Positions 31,885 through 42,642 of a stretch of 64,000 nucleotides of DNA are shown here, piece by piece. The translations under genes and the position numbers were made by a program. Source of the stretch: Branchiostoma floridae (Eukaryota > Chordata > Leptocardii > Amphioxiformes > Branchiostomatidae); assembly GCF_000003815.2 (NCBI RefSeq), contig NC_049994.1:12846382-12910381 (forward strand), read 5' to 3'. Numbering within the stretch: position 1 is the first letter of the stretch; each line of letters begins with the position of its first letter. The notes below the pieces were generated by a model that did no database searches, was not told the DNA's origin, and was given only the letters and a program-made list of their open reading frames with translations.

Positions 31885-32066
31885 CTGCCGTGGCAATGAC
31901 GTCATATCGGTTGCCATGGAGACCACGCCCTTCCCTGGCATCCACCTGCACCCTTCGACCCCCCTGGAGTGTGGCGGGAGGGCCCTTCAAGGCTGGACAA
32001 GTGGCGCGAAATGCCGCCGTATCCAGAAAACAGGCCTATTCTCTTCCTCGTTAGCCACGAAAAGTG
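31885..32066 (+). CDS. Candidate isolated internal exon
   Basis: A strong acceptor (CTTCGACGTCTCTTTAG) and a strong donor (AGTG|GTAAGAAC) enclose 182 bases open in the phase-2-in, phase-1-out frame: CRGNDVISVAMETTPFPGIH, then LHPSTPLECGGRALQGWTSG and AKCRRIQKTG. Higher GC than the surroundings favours a real exon. No partner exons in matching phase were found, and the minus strand is also open. The 5' part holds GTTGCCATGGAGAC (31910-31923), a near-consensus RFX X-box, and CAATGACGTCAT, so a regulatory element is an equally good explanation. Confidence 0.3.
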
Positions 32067-33271
32067 GTAAGAACGACATATATAAGAGGCACAACAGGAG
32101 GCCATGCTGCTTTGATGTTGTTTCTATAAGATAAGAAAAACGAGTTTTTATCCATGATAGATTTTAGTTCACATGACATTGTGTATAAGCGGCGTTGCTG
32201 TCGTATCAACGTATATGTTACGTATATTCCACGAAATAATGGATCAGTGTATTGAGTTCTCAGTAATGCCCATTATCAGCGTTTTGAATGGATAAGATTC
32301 TGCCGTTGCCGTTGTGCTTTCTTGTACATTTTACTAGTGACGGGCCGCAAATGGTTTTGCGTCTAATCATATAAAACCTCTATGGCGCATTTTTCTTAGG
32401 ATACCATCCATATCAAGATATCCCTCCGTCAACGAAGCCATCCATTCGTTGATCCAGTTAACTTTACGCCATTGATTGATCTTTGTTGATGAAAATTAAA
32501 CTTTTTCCAAGTTACTAGGAATCCAACCCGCATACCATATCACGACGAAATTGCCGTGTTCTGATCCATACCTGACACCTTACATGCTACTTCAAGATCT
32601 ACTAAGCATTAAAGTCAACAGGAGAAAGGTTAGTCAACTTGTTTTTGTATAGACCCATCACGATTATTCTTTTGATGATGAGTCTCGCGTGCAGGAAGAT
32701 CTGGAGTGCCACCAAGAGGGTCAAGAGGTCGTGACCCTGCGCAATGACCCTGCGCTTTACACCTGGCACCTGATGACTCAGTAGTATCAAAAAATAACCA
32801 ACAAAGCGAAGCCTTTAGACTTACACAACCTTCCGTATCTCAAGTCCATACGTATATCTATGACATCTATCATATTTTTTTGGCACAGGTTACTTTCATC
32901 TGGGCACTCTATTTTACAAAAGGACTCACGAATGGAACCGTGAACTGGAAACTCAGGAAGCGGTGCGGTTCTCATCAGTTTTCAAACGTCATTTCTCACG
33001 CACTGAACTTCGGATGAAAAAAGTTCCGTTACATTCAACAACTTGCGTCAGTCAACTTTACTAAATACGCTTGTTTGCGGCGAATTAACATGTGATCTTG
33101 AAAAACCCGCGAAAATGATAAATCATCCAGTGAAAATATAAGAAAGGTCTCACTGGCATTGTGTCCCTTTTTCACATTTTCAACTGAGAAGTACTTTTTC
33201 ATAGGAAGCATTACTACTGCAGAATTTGTACTACTACTTGAATGGTAGCATTTGGTACAATTCAACACACG

Positions 33272-33276
<5 letters not shown>
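32067..33276. other. Spacer, no gene seen
   Basis: No exon or bounded repeat recognised. Confidence 0.4.
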
Positions 33277-33317
<41 letters not shown>

Positions 33318-33320
33318 GAG
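33277..33320. repeat. (GA)n microsatellite
   Basis: About 20 GA units, then AGAGAAAG variants. Confidence 0.9.
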
Positions 33321-33967
33321 AGTTCAAACACACGCAGACAGACCGACAGAAACACACACCAACTTTCGTCATCAGAACAGTGTATACCGGTTGGCTGATG
33401 GTGTATATATTCTCAGTTTACATGGCTTTCTTCCTTATGCAAACCATCATGCACAGAGTTCTTCAATATACATAAGTAATGGCATTTAAACTTAGACTTA
33501 TCAATATCATAAAGATACCCTGTGGCACACCCTCCTTTATTTTAAGAGCTCTAATCGCGGGGTTATGCCACCGTTGTCGGCGAATGACCAATATCAACAG
33601 GTGCAGTGACTTACATATTTTCATGTGGTTATGATAAGGTATGACAAGTGGCGATAACACCGTGTCATCTGTGCGGGTTGGGTTCACTGTTCTGATAAGT
33701 ATGTGGGAAATGTGGTCTACGATAACTACCCGACAATACCACACATTCCGAACGGATATACGCATTTAGAACCGCCGTTTCCTTGTAAACTTTGTACTGG
33801 GGTTAAAGTCGGGGAACAATTGATTTTGGATAAAGGATTTCTAGTGCCTCTTTGGAAGAGAATGGTTGGCATGAGAGAACTTGCATGTTAAGATTTCCTC
33901 GGGTTGCAAGCTAGCTGCCCACATTGCTTTCTTTGTGTTACATTTTTGTTCTCAAACAACCGTTCCA

Positions 33968-34102
33968 TGTGTGTCCGTGTGTGTTCGCGTGTGTGCGTGT
34001 GTGTAGTGTGCGTGCGTGCGTGCGTGTGCGTGCGTGCGTGTGTGTGTGTTCGTGTGTGTGTGTGTTTGTGTATGTTGTGTGTATGCGTGTGTGTGTGTGT
34101 GT
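33968..34102. repeat. (GT)n / (TGCG)n microsatellite
   Basis: Alternating purine-pyrimidine tract of over 100 bases with GTGTGTGT and GTGCGTGC blocks; Z-DNA prone. Frames rich in Val/Cys or Thr/His across it are artefacts. Confidence 0.95.
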
Positions 34103-34835
34103 CTGCTCTGGTAGTGTTTGGATTTCCCGCAATTCGCATGAAAAGCCGTCTTTCCCTGCTTTTAGAGTAATACCGCTTGTGTGTTCTTCTGGATTCAGCC
34201 TAAAGGGTCATCGGGACCCCCAACTTCAACGAAAAGCAGGTTTGGGCGTAGGACCACATTACATTTTTTTTTAAATAATGGTTGATGGTTGCGAACTTTA
34301 AATTTATTCACAAGCATGTGCCAGCATTCTGCATAGCATTCTCTAGGTCACATGACGGTCTGAGTTGTTTTCGTGAACCACAGACGATCGGCAATCAGGC
34401 CCGTTCCGCTCCTTATCTGTCCTGACATACTCCGCATAATTCCCTTATCGTACACAGCAGCAGGCCACTTCAGACGTGCTGACCTCTGACCTCACGCATC
34501 AGGAGCATATTTGTCCGCCGGGTAAAATGGAGGTCAACAATCTCTTTGACCTTTTCTCATTAATGGCGACTACTGCAAATCTACGACGGGCTCGATTTCT
34601 ACAGAATATTAAGATGCATACACATATGTGACGCCGTTTGCGTCACTCAGTATAGATGCACCTAACCCATACTGAAACCTTTTTGTGCACTTTGTCCATT
34701 TTTGTTTTGTGTATGAAGATTTCATCAATGTTATTAAGTTTGGAAGAAATCTTTACGGAATAACAAATTCTAAAACTATCTCTCAAGTTTTAGCACACTG
34801 GCGTTTCATCTATATATGACATACTTGACTTTATA

Positions 34836-34990
34836 GGCAGCAAGGCTGTCGAGTGTGTTACTAAAGGTTGCCGACTTAGAATCTAAAGATTCTCAGGTTC
34901 GAATCCGCAGAGGTCCTAATGTTGTGCCCCTGACATCGGCACTTTACAACAATTTCCCACTCTACTCGGCTAGCGGGGCAGAAGTGCTTG
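34836..34990 (+). mobile_element. tRNA-derived SINE
   Basis: A tRNA-like head with A-box-like TGTCGAGTGTG and a perfect B box GGTTCGAATCC (34896-34906), preceded by a long arm-like stretch as in Leu/Ser tRNAs. A body with ACATCGGCACTTTACAACAA and CCCACTCTACTCGGC follows. Confidence 0.65.
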
Positions 34991-35035
34991 AGAAGAGCCA
35001 ATCAAACATGACATGAGTAGGGTATACATAGCGCC

Positions 35036-35254
35036 AGTCCCTCTTTATCCGCGGGGTGACCTATATCCGTTGTTTTAATAATAAAAACCAGGCTGTTGAG
35101 AGATAGCAAGTCGACGGACATTGGTTGCAAACTGCAATATTCAAGATATTTTGATATATTGCAATTTGAAGCAACCATCCGTCGACTTGACATACCTAGA
35201 TACCATGTTTTTAAAAGAATCGAATATAGGTTACCCCGCGGATAAAGATGGACT
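35036..35254. mobile_element. Palindromic MITE, TTTATCCGCGGGG termini
   Basis: AGTCC-TCTTTATCCGCGGGGTGACC on the left and its imperfect inverse on the right. Inner arms AAGTCGACGGA / TCCGTCGACTT and TGCAATAT / ATATTGCA continue the palindrome, so nearly the whole 219 bp can fold back. Confidence 0.75.
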
Positions 35255-35323
35255 AGCAGAATACATCCCTGGGTGAATGGCTCGACACTTGCAGGTTGGT
35301 CTTATGAACCGTACCCAAAGGTA

Positions 35324-35791
35324 CAGTCAAACCTGTCCAAGCGACCACCACTTCTTAGCGACCACATGGCCATTACGACCGCTTTTTCTCGGTCCCGATA
35401 GATTTCCCCATTGACGCAAACATGACGCCTCTTCACAACGGCCACCTGGCCAACGCGACCGCGAGCGCCAAAAATTGGGACCAAAGCCCTGCCTATAACG
35501 ACCGCGCCATTTTCAAGGCTTTAGGTGTTATCGATTTTCAATGATAACTAGCGCGATTTTGTGCCGAAGCTGGCCAGTTTGCGTCGGATTTTGACAACCA
35601 TTACGATGTAATGTTCAAAATAAAGATGGCGGTGGATGCTTGTGCGTGTACTTGCTATTTACTATTAAACACATTCAATGGAAACCATTTAATCTATGCC
35701 TCCGGCATAAGTAAGTCGATACTCTTCCAACCGACCACCTGACCAAATTCACCGGTTTTGCCCGGTCCCCGGGTGGTCATCTTGGGCACTG
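35324..35791. mobile_element. pogo/Tigger-like MITE with TA target duplication
   Basis: CAGTCAAACCTGTCCAAGCG on the left and ...CATCTTGGGCACTG on the right, each next to TA (35322-35323 and 35792-35793). The CAGT...ACTG ends, TA duplication and GACCACC/GGTGGTC subterminal motifs are those of pogo-type Tc1/mariner relatives. There is no transposase frame in the 468 bp. Confidence 0.65.
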
Positions 35792-35793
35792 TA

Positions 35794-37538
35794 TGTCCAG
35801 AAAACAAAAAACAAAAAGATTCCATCATAGCAGCTTCCTTCTTAAGGTTATAATTTATGGCTGTATCTGCAGAATATTAAACTTTATCATGTTGCAAAAG
35901 CAATGCCAAGGTCTTTTACAACATCCTGTCGGCAGTTACATTATTACCCACACTTTGGAAGTGATTGTCCGTTCGATGTACATGTGATATGAACATCAAT
36001 CACGAAAGTTGCCATCGCAAGCTAATGGACTCACAATGAATATCAACAGGCGACGCCACGTACCCATGTTATCCACGTGTTACGGCTTTACGACATAAGG
36101 TTAGCTTTGGCATCAACAGAGCCGAAAACAGTCTCTCTATCATCCCCCAGAGACTCATTAAAACTAGTGGTAAAGGCGTCTGAACGGACGGTTTGACATT
36201 AATAATCTTTACGCTGAACTGAGAAGTTCGAAACGGAGATTGACAGAATAATACATATGGTACGTTTCCCCAGCTCATATACAAATGTCAGCTTATGCGT
36301 CTGAAGTTAAGGCCGCACCATTGCAATTTCTTGGTTCTAATATACCAGTTTATAATTTTCAGAGAAAGAGAAAAAATACCAAACTGTATTTAGGGAGCAA
36401 GGATTAGACGTACACCCTGTGCTTTTAAGGTCATGAACTGATCTCCAAGTTACAGGAATACTAATCGTCCCCAAACTTTCATATTTTTATCCCATCATCC
36501 CAGTTGAGTAAAACTCTTGAATTCCTACAGGTTCACACTAAAAAATGCATAAAACGATTCCGTTATACGTAAACCAACCTAATAGGTTGACTTTGTGGCT
36601 CCTGTGGTGGCATATGAGTTTATCATCACTCACTCACTATTTTAGGAAAGTCTATCTTTTTTCATTCTTCATCCGTCCTCAAATATTTTCCTGCAAGTAG
36701 TTTCTGACAACTATAAAATAAAATCAAGTACCGCGACCACCATGTAAAGAAGTAAACTACAAGAGATTTGTTGATCAAAGAAAGCATATCTTTATTAGAG
36801 GGTTCTTCCATAAATATACATCCAAAAGATCCCGATGTTCTTCTTTGATCTTTTCTGTTTTTATATCTTTGCTTGTAGAGCGAAAGCAATCGACCATGGC
36901 GGGTATATGCACCATTCTGTTGTCTTGGGTTCACTGTACAGGTTGTATCTGGATTGATAAAGCCTGTTACAGACTGAGTGATAAACGACATTTATGATGT
37001 AAGCCTTAGTGCAGCGGTAGGTCCACTTGAGTGCTACAATGTGATAAAGATAACGACTTAGGCGTACAAAAAGGAAACAAACATGACACCAGCCTTTGAT
37101 CCTAACACAGCTGAGGGTAGAAGTCGGTGTGATAAACAAAAGTGGCAGTTTGACGACATTGTTACAGACGGTTGTGGTACCAGTCATCTGGTATCGGTCA
37201 GACGCGACTTCAGCAGTCTGGAGTTAACGGCTAGGCCACACTGGATAATATGGATGACATCCGCGCGCGCACTGGTTTTACTTTATTATTTTATTCTATT
37301 AAGATTCTCCATGTACATAGGCAATGGAGGGTATGGCGCAACAGGTGTCAGAAGACGCCATACCGAAATCATTTGGGGGGGGGGGGGGCTTTGCTGTTCG
37401 GCTTCCGACCAAGGATGTAAGGCGTTCCTTCTACCCCTGACTCGTGTATCATGGCGGGTGCGCCATGCCCGAACATGCCCCTATGGCCTGTCACTGCCAC
37501 AAAGGCCTGTCACTGCTACTAGCCGGAGCTAGGTACTC
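35794..37538. other. Spacer, no gene seen
   Basis: A small hairpin GGTATGGCG...CGCCATACC is near 37331-37364 and a poly-G run at 37376-37388. The long plus-strand frame at 37083-37532 has neither signal peptide nor phased splice sites. Confidence 0.4.
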
Positions 37539-37640
37539 ATTTACACCTGAGTCAAGTGAGAAAAGTCGTTTAAAGTGCCTTTCCCAAGGGCACAAGATCG
37601 GTGGCACAGCGGGATTCGAACTCAGGTTTTAGCCAGTTCT
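37539..37640 (-). mobile_element. SINE fragment (tRNA-like)
   Basis: A minus-strand B box (GTTCGAATCC, in 37612-37622) joins a segment GTGCCCTTGGGAAAGGCACT and ACTTGACTCAGGTG...GAGTACCT. The same segment recurs at 41175-41235 (plus) and 41640-41672, which defines one SINE family. Confidence 0.6.
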
Positions 37641-39305
37641 CAAAAGAACTATGGCCACATGTTACACAATAGCATCCCTGGTCAATCAAAATTTCTTACC
37701 AGAGGATCTGCTCTTCATGGTAAGGGGACACTTGGTCAGGGCTTGTGGCCGGAGAGCCCTTGTTCCCCATGATTGGCAATATAATCATGGACCGGCGGCG
37801 GTTACCTCTCACAGTATTATTGGAGGTGAACATAAGACAAACCAAGCCCGGGAAAGAATGGACTGGATGTTTAGTCCGGTGGTTTAGAAGCATTTTTTGC
37901 TGGATTTTTCTTTTTTTTACGCCCGCGTGCATTAGTTTTGGGGTCAACAGGGGATGTCATCCATAAAATAAAGTCGGTGTGGCCTTACAGTGCAGTAGAG
38001 TAGATATATTAAGAAAAAAAAAACACCTGCATGCATGCAGCACAAAGGCTTTGAATTTTCCATACGTCTCATTGCCACTGTATTCATACGTCGTGGGAAT
38101 CACATATGACTCGTCAGAAAACATATCAAAAAGACGTAATAACTTGATGAATACAACAAAACATTTTCGAACATAGGAAGAAATAACCAATTATTGTCTA
38201 CGTCGAAAATACATGATTGAATTCCTAACAGACCCATAAGGTAATCATTGTTACTAGATATCTTCAAGTAACCTATGACTATTGTTTAAAGGCAGGAGAC
38301 CCAAGGCCAGCTCGGGCTCTAAAATTTGTACGTTTGATCACCACCTCTCTTCCTTGTCTTCGAGGAAAGGAATGTTTGCTGGCGTTTTAAAAAAAAACTT
38401 GGTTAAAATTAGATTTAGAGGCAATTCCCGCAAAGTGTGAGTAATTCTCATACAGTATACAAAAATACAAAAATTTAAAAAAAAAACCACTATGATATAA
38501 ACAAAATATGAAAGAAATGGAAATTTGGTAGCAGAAACTGTATTTCTGTGTGACTGAACTGCGTGACTTATGAGACCAGATTTTACAATAGGTAAGGAAA
38601 TTAGATGAGTTAATTCATTCAAGAGATAGCTGTGTACTATGGCCGTGTTGTCGCTCATCGCGATTTCCGATGATTTTCAGAAGGATTTAAGCGCCACACT
38701 GCGAGTTATTACTGAAATGCAACGTGATGCTAAGATACAGTTTACGAAACCCCGTTGACGGCTTTTTGAACTTTGGGTTCTGGCCTAGCCATTGGGCCTC
38801 CGCGAAGAGAAAAATAGTTTTAAAGGTTTAGCCAAATAAAAGCTATGTAAATTAGACCTATAAAATATCTATGACCTATAATCCAAGAACCTACAGTAAT
38901 GTTTAAAGCAGATACATTGTAGCTTTCTCCACACACCTCACAGCAGAAGATACAAGAATATTTTACATCTTGAGTAGAGTAAGCCTAAGGTTAGATATAC
39001 AAGATATCTAACATGACTAACCAGACAGATTGTAACCAAGAATACAAAATAAATAACGTTGAAAGCTTGCCCAAACTAAAAAACTGGGTTGCTACACTTC
39101 ATAGAAGATTGGTTCTGTTTAAAACTGGATTGAAAGATACGGCTGCCAAAAACTGCTGCATTGGTTTGTTGTTAATGTAATTATGATGCAATATTGGAGT
39201 TATTCCTGTGATAGGAAATGACAACAACAGCGTATGTGTGTCCTCATTGTTCCCTGCATATTTCCCCTTTTTTGGACAAACTGAAGAAAAGCCAATTATG
39301 AGATA
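37641..39305. other. Spacer and 3' flank of gene E
   Basis: No gene seen. Possible minus-strand polyadenylation signals for gene E are ATTAAA at 39563-39568 and AATAAA at 39306-39311. Confidence 0.4.
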
Positions 39306-39745
39306 TTTATTTTGTAATGATGGAAAAGTCAGCATAGATTAAGGCCTTTTAGTATCTTTTAACATTTTTACTTTTTCCTTTGACCAAAACTTGCTTTTGG
39401 AATCAACAGTTGTTTTCTTGCTGATTTGGACGCAACTAAACAGTGAATAATTTCAGGAAGCTTGTAGGTAACCCTTGTGCCCTCCCGATGAGTGCATATG
39501 TCGCCGTTTTTGTTATCCTGAAATTCACGAAACGGTTGTTTACAGTCTGCCTCACATAGAATTTTAATGGTACTGCATTCAAAACGTACTGTGTGTTACA
39601 TAATTTTTTTTCATAATGGGAAATTTAAATAAATGTAAGCAGATCAGATCATTCAAATTCGGATGGACATTTTTAAGATAAAAACACTTCTTGGTGAGGC
39701 AGACTTTGGTCACGTTTAAGAAATTGAATGAAACTTTAAATTTCT

Positions 39746-40032
39746 TTAAACACGGGTTGGTTCCTTGTGGTCCATGGGGTTGACGTTGGGTACCTCCTCC
39801 AGCGTCTCTCCCAGAAAGTCCAAGAACTCGCGGTACTCGTCCACGGAGCGGGTGAAGCGTTCGCGCTCCTCCTCCAGGGTGGCCGCGCCGTCCGCGTCCC
39901 GCACCATGCGGAACCGCGGGAAGCTCTTCACGGCCAGCTCGTTAGCCGTGGGGATGGTGTTGGTCAAGAAGTCCACCAGCCAGTCGGCGTACTCGGACAG
40001 GTTCTGGATAGGCTTGGGAGAAACCGGCTGAC
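39746..40032 (-). CDS. Gene E, exon 4 (terminal)
   Basis: The acceptor CATCTCTTCCACAG is followed by two bases completing Arg and 94 residues: QPVSPKPIQNLSEYADWLVD, FLTNTIPTANELAVKSFPRF, RMVRDADGAATLEEERERFT, RSVDEYREFLDFLGETLEEV, PNVNPMDHKEPTRV and a TAA stop. The composition is charged, rich in Glu, Arg, Phe and Leu with heptad-like spacing, suggesting amphipathic helices. There is no Cys. The first 35 or so bases and the acceptor are copied twice more upstream in the intron. No domain is recognised. Confidence 0.8.
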
Positions 40033-40415
40033 CTGTGGAAGAGATGTACAAAATATTTTTCTGTCAGACTAAATTCGTCTTTTCTAACACCGGTAAAATG
40101 TAAAATTGGTGGTGTGTGTGTGTGTGTGTGTGTGTGTGTGGCGTAACAGGTTCTGGATGGGCTTGGGAGAGACTGGCTGACCTGCAGAATAGATGTACGG
40201 AATATTCTTCTGTCAGATTAGATTCGTCTTTTCTAACACCGGTAAAATGTAAAATTGGTGGGGTTGTGTGGGGCGTAACTGGTTCTGGATTAGCTTGAGA
40301 GAGACAGGCTGACCCGTGGAATAAATGTACGAAATATTCTTCTGTCAGAGTAAATTTATATTAAATTTTCTAACGACGGCAAAATGTGGCATTGGTGGGG
40401 TCGTGTGGCGAATCT
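39996..40415 (-). repeat. Triplicated acceptor/exon start of gene E exon 4
   Basis: Three tandem copies carry the exon start (GGTTCTGGATRGGCTTGRGA in plus sense), the acceptor and about 75 bases of intron (TTCTGTCAGA, TCTAACACCGGTAAAATGTA). The exon-side borders are at 40032 (in use), 40181 and 40313. Copy 2 keeps a perfect acceptor, ATTCTGCAG|GTCAGCC. Copy 3 has AG changed to GG by the base at 40315, so it is dead. A (GT)n array (40112-40140) sits between copies 1 and 2. Confidence 0.85.
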
Positions 40416-40434
40416 GCAGAGTGGTTGGCCCAGA

Positions 40435-40514
40435 AGCCTGGGTACCATCCGATTTCTACCGGGGCTCCTTGCAGGCGAGACCCGGTAGAAATAGGATGGT
40501 ACCCAGACTAGGCC
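40435..40514. mobile_element. Short foldback, GGGTACCATCC family
   Basis: TGGGTACCATCCGATTTCTA and its near-exact inverse form an 80-bp hairpin inside gene E intron 3. Half of the same element, GTACCATCCAATTTCTACCG, is at 59565-59597. Confidence 0.75.
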
Positions 40515-40784
40515 TGGTTTGAGAGGATGTACTTAAAGAGCTATGGTAGACCACTCAGGAATCCGTTGATAGTTTTATATGGTAATTAATTCAATTCAAC
40601 ATGCTTTCCTCAGGTACACAGTGTTATCGTATTTTATCTACTTTCTTTGGCAGCGCGGCAACTTCATCAGGGTTGCCCATCCTTGTCGTGATAATCATAT
40701 CACAATAGGACAAGGAGAAAGCTCACTTTGCCTTGATAAAGGGGACAGAGAAGTTGCCAAAAAGATAAGGTTGTGTACCTAACA

Positions 40785-41018
40785 ATATATGTTGAACCGT
40801 TCAGAAATGTTTTAGGCTTACGTTTTCCTGTAGTCCCTAAATCTTGGCGAGATTGTGTAAATAAAACTAAATATTGAACCACTCAGAAATGTCTTTGACT
40901 TACGTTTTCCGTCGTCTCTAAATCTTGGCAAGGTTGTGTACCTAAACCTATATGTTGAACCACTCAGAAATGTTTCAGACTTACGTTTCCTGTCGTCTCT
41001 AAATCTTGGTGCGGGCTT
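40785..41018 (-). repeat. Triplicated 3' end of gene E exon 3 with its donor
   Basis: Three 81-82-bp tandem units each contain CCAAGATTTAGAGACGAC-like exon sequence and a GTAAG donor, at 40984 (in use), 40903 and 40821. The exon frame stays open from copy 1 through copy 2, so use of the second donor would insert exactly 27 residues in frame. Copy 3 has one extra A before its donor and would be out of frame. Confidence 0.85.
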
Positions 41019-41121
41019 GAGGACCACCTCGCTGATGGGGATCTCCATCCGGGCTACTTCCATCACCACCATCTGCAGCTGCGTCTTGATGTCGTACAGG
41101 TTGTTGATGAAGTCGTCAATA
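40985..41121 (-). CDS. Gene E, exon 3
   Basis: The acceptor TTTTATCTTTAG precedes 137 bases, phase 2 in and phase 1 out, at donor AAAC|GTAAGT. Product: IDDFINNLYDIKTQLQMVVM, EVARMEIPISEVVLKPAPRF, RDDRK. The first half looks like an amphipathic helix continuing from exon 2. Phases fit both neighbours exactly. The end of the exon is tandemly repeated downstream. Confidence 0.8.
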
Positions 41122-41174
41122 CTAAAGATAAAAAGCGGGATCGTTAGAAAGTATCGTTGATGTGCCACAAATTT

Positions 41175-41235
41175 TGTGCCCTTGGGAAAGGCATTTTACA
41201 CGACATGACTCAAGTGAAAATGAGTACCTAGCTTC
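41175..41235 (+). mobile_element. SINE fragment, same family as 37539
   Basis: TGCCCTTGGGAAAGGCATTT and GACTCAAGTGAAAATGAGTA match the 3' body of the SINE at 37539-37640. An inverted piece follows at 41640-41672. Both lie in gene E intron 2. Confidence 0.6.
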
Positions 41236-41243
41236 AGTTAAGA

Positions 41244-41557
41244 TAAGGGCACAACCCGCCATACTTGCAAATACGTGCCGTCTACGTGCCAAAACGTGGG
41301 CAATCTTTTGAGATAAATGGTAAGTACTGCCTCCGTACGAAGTCGTAGGGAATCCGACGGATTTTGGAGCACGCAGACACGCCTTAGAACTTGCAGGCAA
41401 AACGTTGTGTGCCATCGGGCTGCGGATTCGTCCCCCGTACGTGCCAGTACGAGCGACGCGCCTGCCCTGTACAGCCTGGACGTTTTCAGAAATACGTGGA
41501 GGACGTGGCCTCCCCCCCCCAAAAAAACGTACGGACAAATTGCACGTTGTGCCCTTA
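41244..41557. mobile_element. MITE with TAAGGGCACAAC termini
   Basis: TAAGGGCACAAC at 41244-41255 and its exact inverse GTTGTGCCCTTA at 41546-41557 bound 314 bp. The interior contains many CGTGCC and TACGTG motifs. It lies between SINE pieces in gene E intron 2. Confidence 0.6.
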
Positions 41558-41569
41558 GCTTTAGGGTCA

Positions 41570-41627
41570 TCCCTCGGATAGAACGTTCAATGGAGGTCTT
41601 GGTGTTTGGAACGTCCTATCCGAGGGA
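41570..41627. repeat. Hairpin of 18-bp arms
   Basis: CCCTCGGATAGAACGTTC and GAACGTCCTATCCGAGGG are inverted with one mismatch. Loop of about 20 bases. Confidence 0.65.
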
Positions 41628-41639
41628 CGGCCCCAATCG

Positions 41640-41672
41640 AAGCTAGGTACTCATTTTCACTTGAGTGATGTG
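41640..41672 (-). mobile_element. Inverted SINE end
   Basis: AGCTAGGTACTCATTTTCAC is the reverse complement of the end of the SINE fragment at 41175-41235. Confidence 0.55.
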
Positions 41673-42074
41673 AGGAATGAAACGAAAATGAAGTCATCGA
41701 TATGCATATGGCGGCGGACACATAGACGTCGGTAAGGCCCCCGTCCACTAGACGGCAATCGTGCTGCGCTCTCACTGCGACCTTAATAGGACATATGTAA
41801 CCTTCGCTTTCACACTGGGTATATCATACAAAACGGAAAGGTGTAATTGAGAAGACAACAAAACACGCAAAGCGTAAAAAATCGTTTCTTTTCTATAGAA
41901 TTTGTTCAGCAAGCTGTCCAATTTTAGGTCGCAGAGAGAGCGCGGCGAGAGCGCGGTCCTAGTGGGAAAGGGGGTATAAATGTTCGATTGCACACTTGTC
42001 AAAACAGTTCACCAATATCATAGTCACGTCACAGTCACATCACGCCACCTTCGGAAAGGTAATAAGAAACTTAC

Positions 42075-42134
42075 AACTCCTTGACACGTTCTTTCAGCTT
42101 GTGGATACGAACGTTCGTTTCCTTATGAGTAATG
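42075..42134 (-). CDS. Gene E, exon 2 (60 bp)
   Basis: A small exon, phase 2 in and phase 2 out, with acceptor TTTTTTCACCACACAAG (AAG rather than CAG) and donor TT|GTAAGTTT. It encodes ITHKETNVRIHKLKERVKE between codons split with exons 1 and 3. The donor is strong, the frame closes exactly on both sides, and the product is a basic helix that continues the coiled-coil-like pattern. It was too short to show as an open frame on its own. Skipping it would also keep the frame, because 60 is divisible by three. Confidence 0.65.
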
Positions 42135-42458
42135 CTTGTGTGGTGAAAAAAGGATTAAGGATCAAACAAACTTTACAGAGGTCGCATTGTGCAATGAGTA
42201 TAAGATGTATACCAAAAATGTGTAGACTATCATTTGGAAGAACATTAAAGGTTTTTACTGAATTCTATTAAAATCAGAATCCCCAGATTACTACTATAGG
42301 CGAGAGCCGTCTGTGCATGGGATGACCTTTTTCGTAACCTTTTGACGACATTCAGACCATTTCATATGATATCTGAGTAAGCTTACTTTACATAACCCGA
42401 GATTCTTACATTACATAGTCATAGTATTACTACCTGTACGTTACTATCCAAGCAGATT

Positions 42459-42587
42459 TTGCGGTGGCATAAGATAGTATCATAAGCTTGAGAAGAAGTT
42501 TAGCTGGCAGAGGAGTTTTCTTCGCCACCGCTCCTCTGCCGGCTAAACTCCTTCCCAAGCTTATGATACTATCTTAGGCCACCGCAA
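42459..42587. mobile_element. Palindromic element in gene E intron 1
   Basis: TTGCGGTGGCATAAGATAGT and onward is matched by its inverse across almost the whole 129 bp (GTTTAGCTGGCAGAGGAG / CTCCTCTGCCGGCTAAAC). The flank TTACTATCCAAGCAGA recalls the TACTCTCCAAGCAGAGG family, so it may be a distant member. Confidence 0.75.
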
Positions 42588-42642
42588 GATCTAATATCTT
42601 AAGTAAAGACCAAACAAGATCCAACATCTTAAGTAAACTTAC

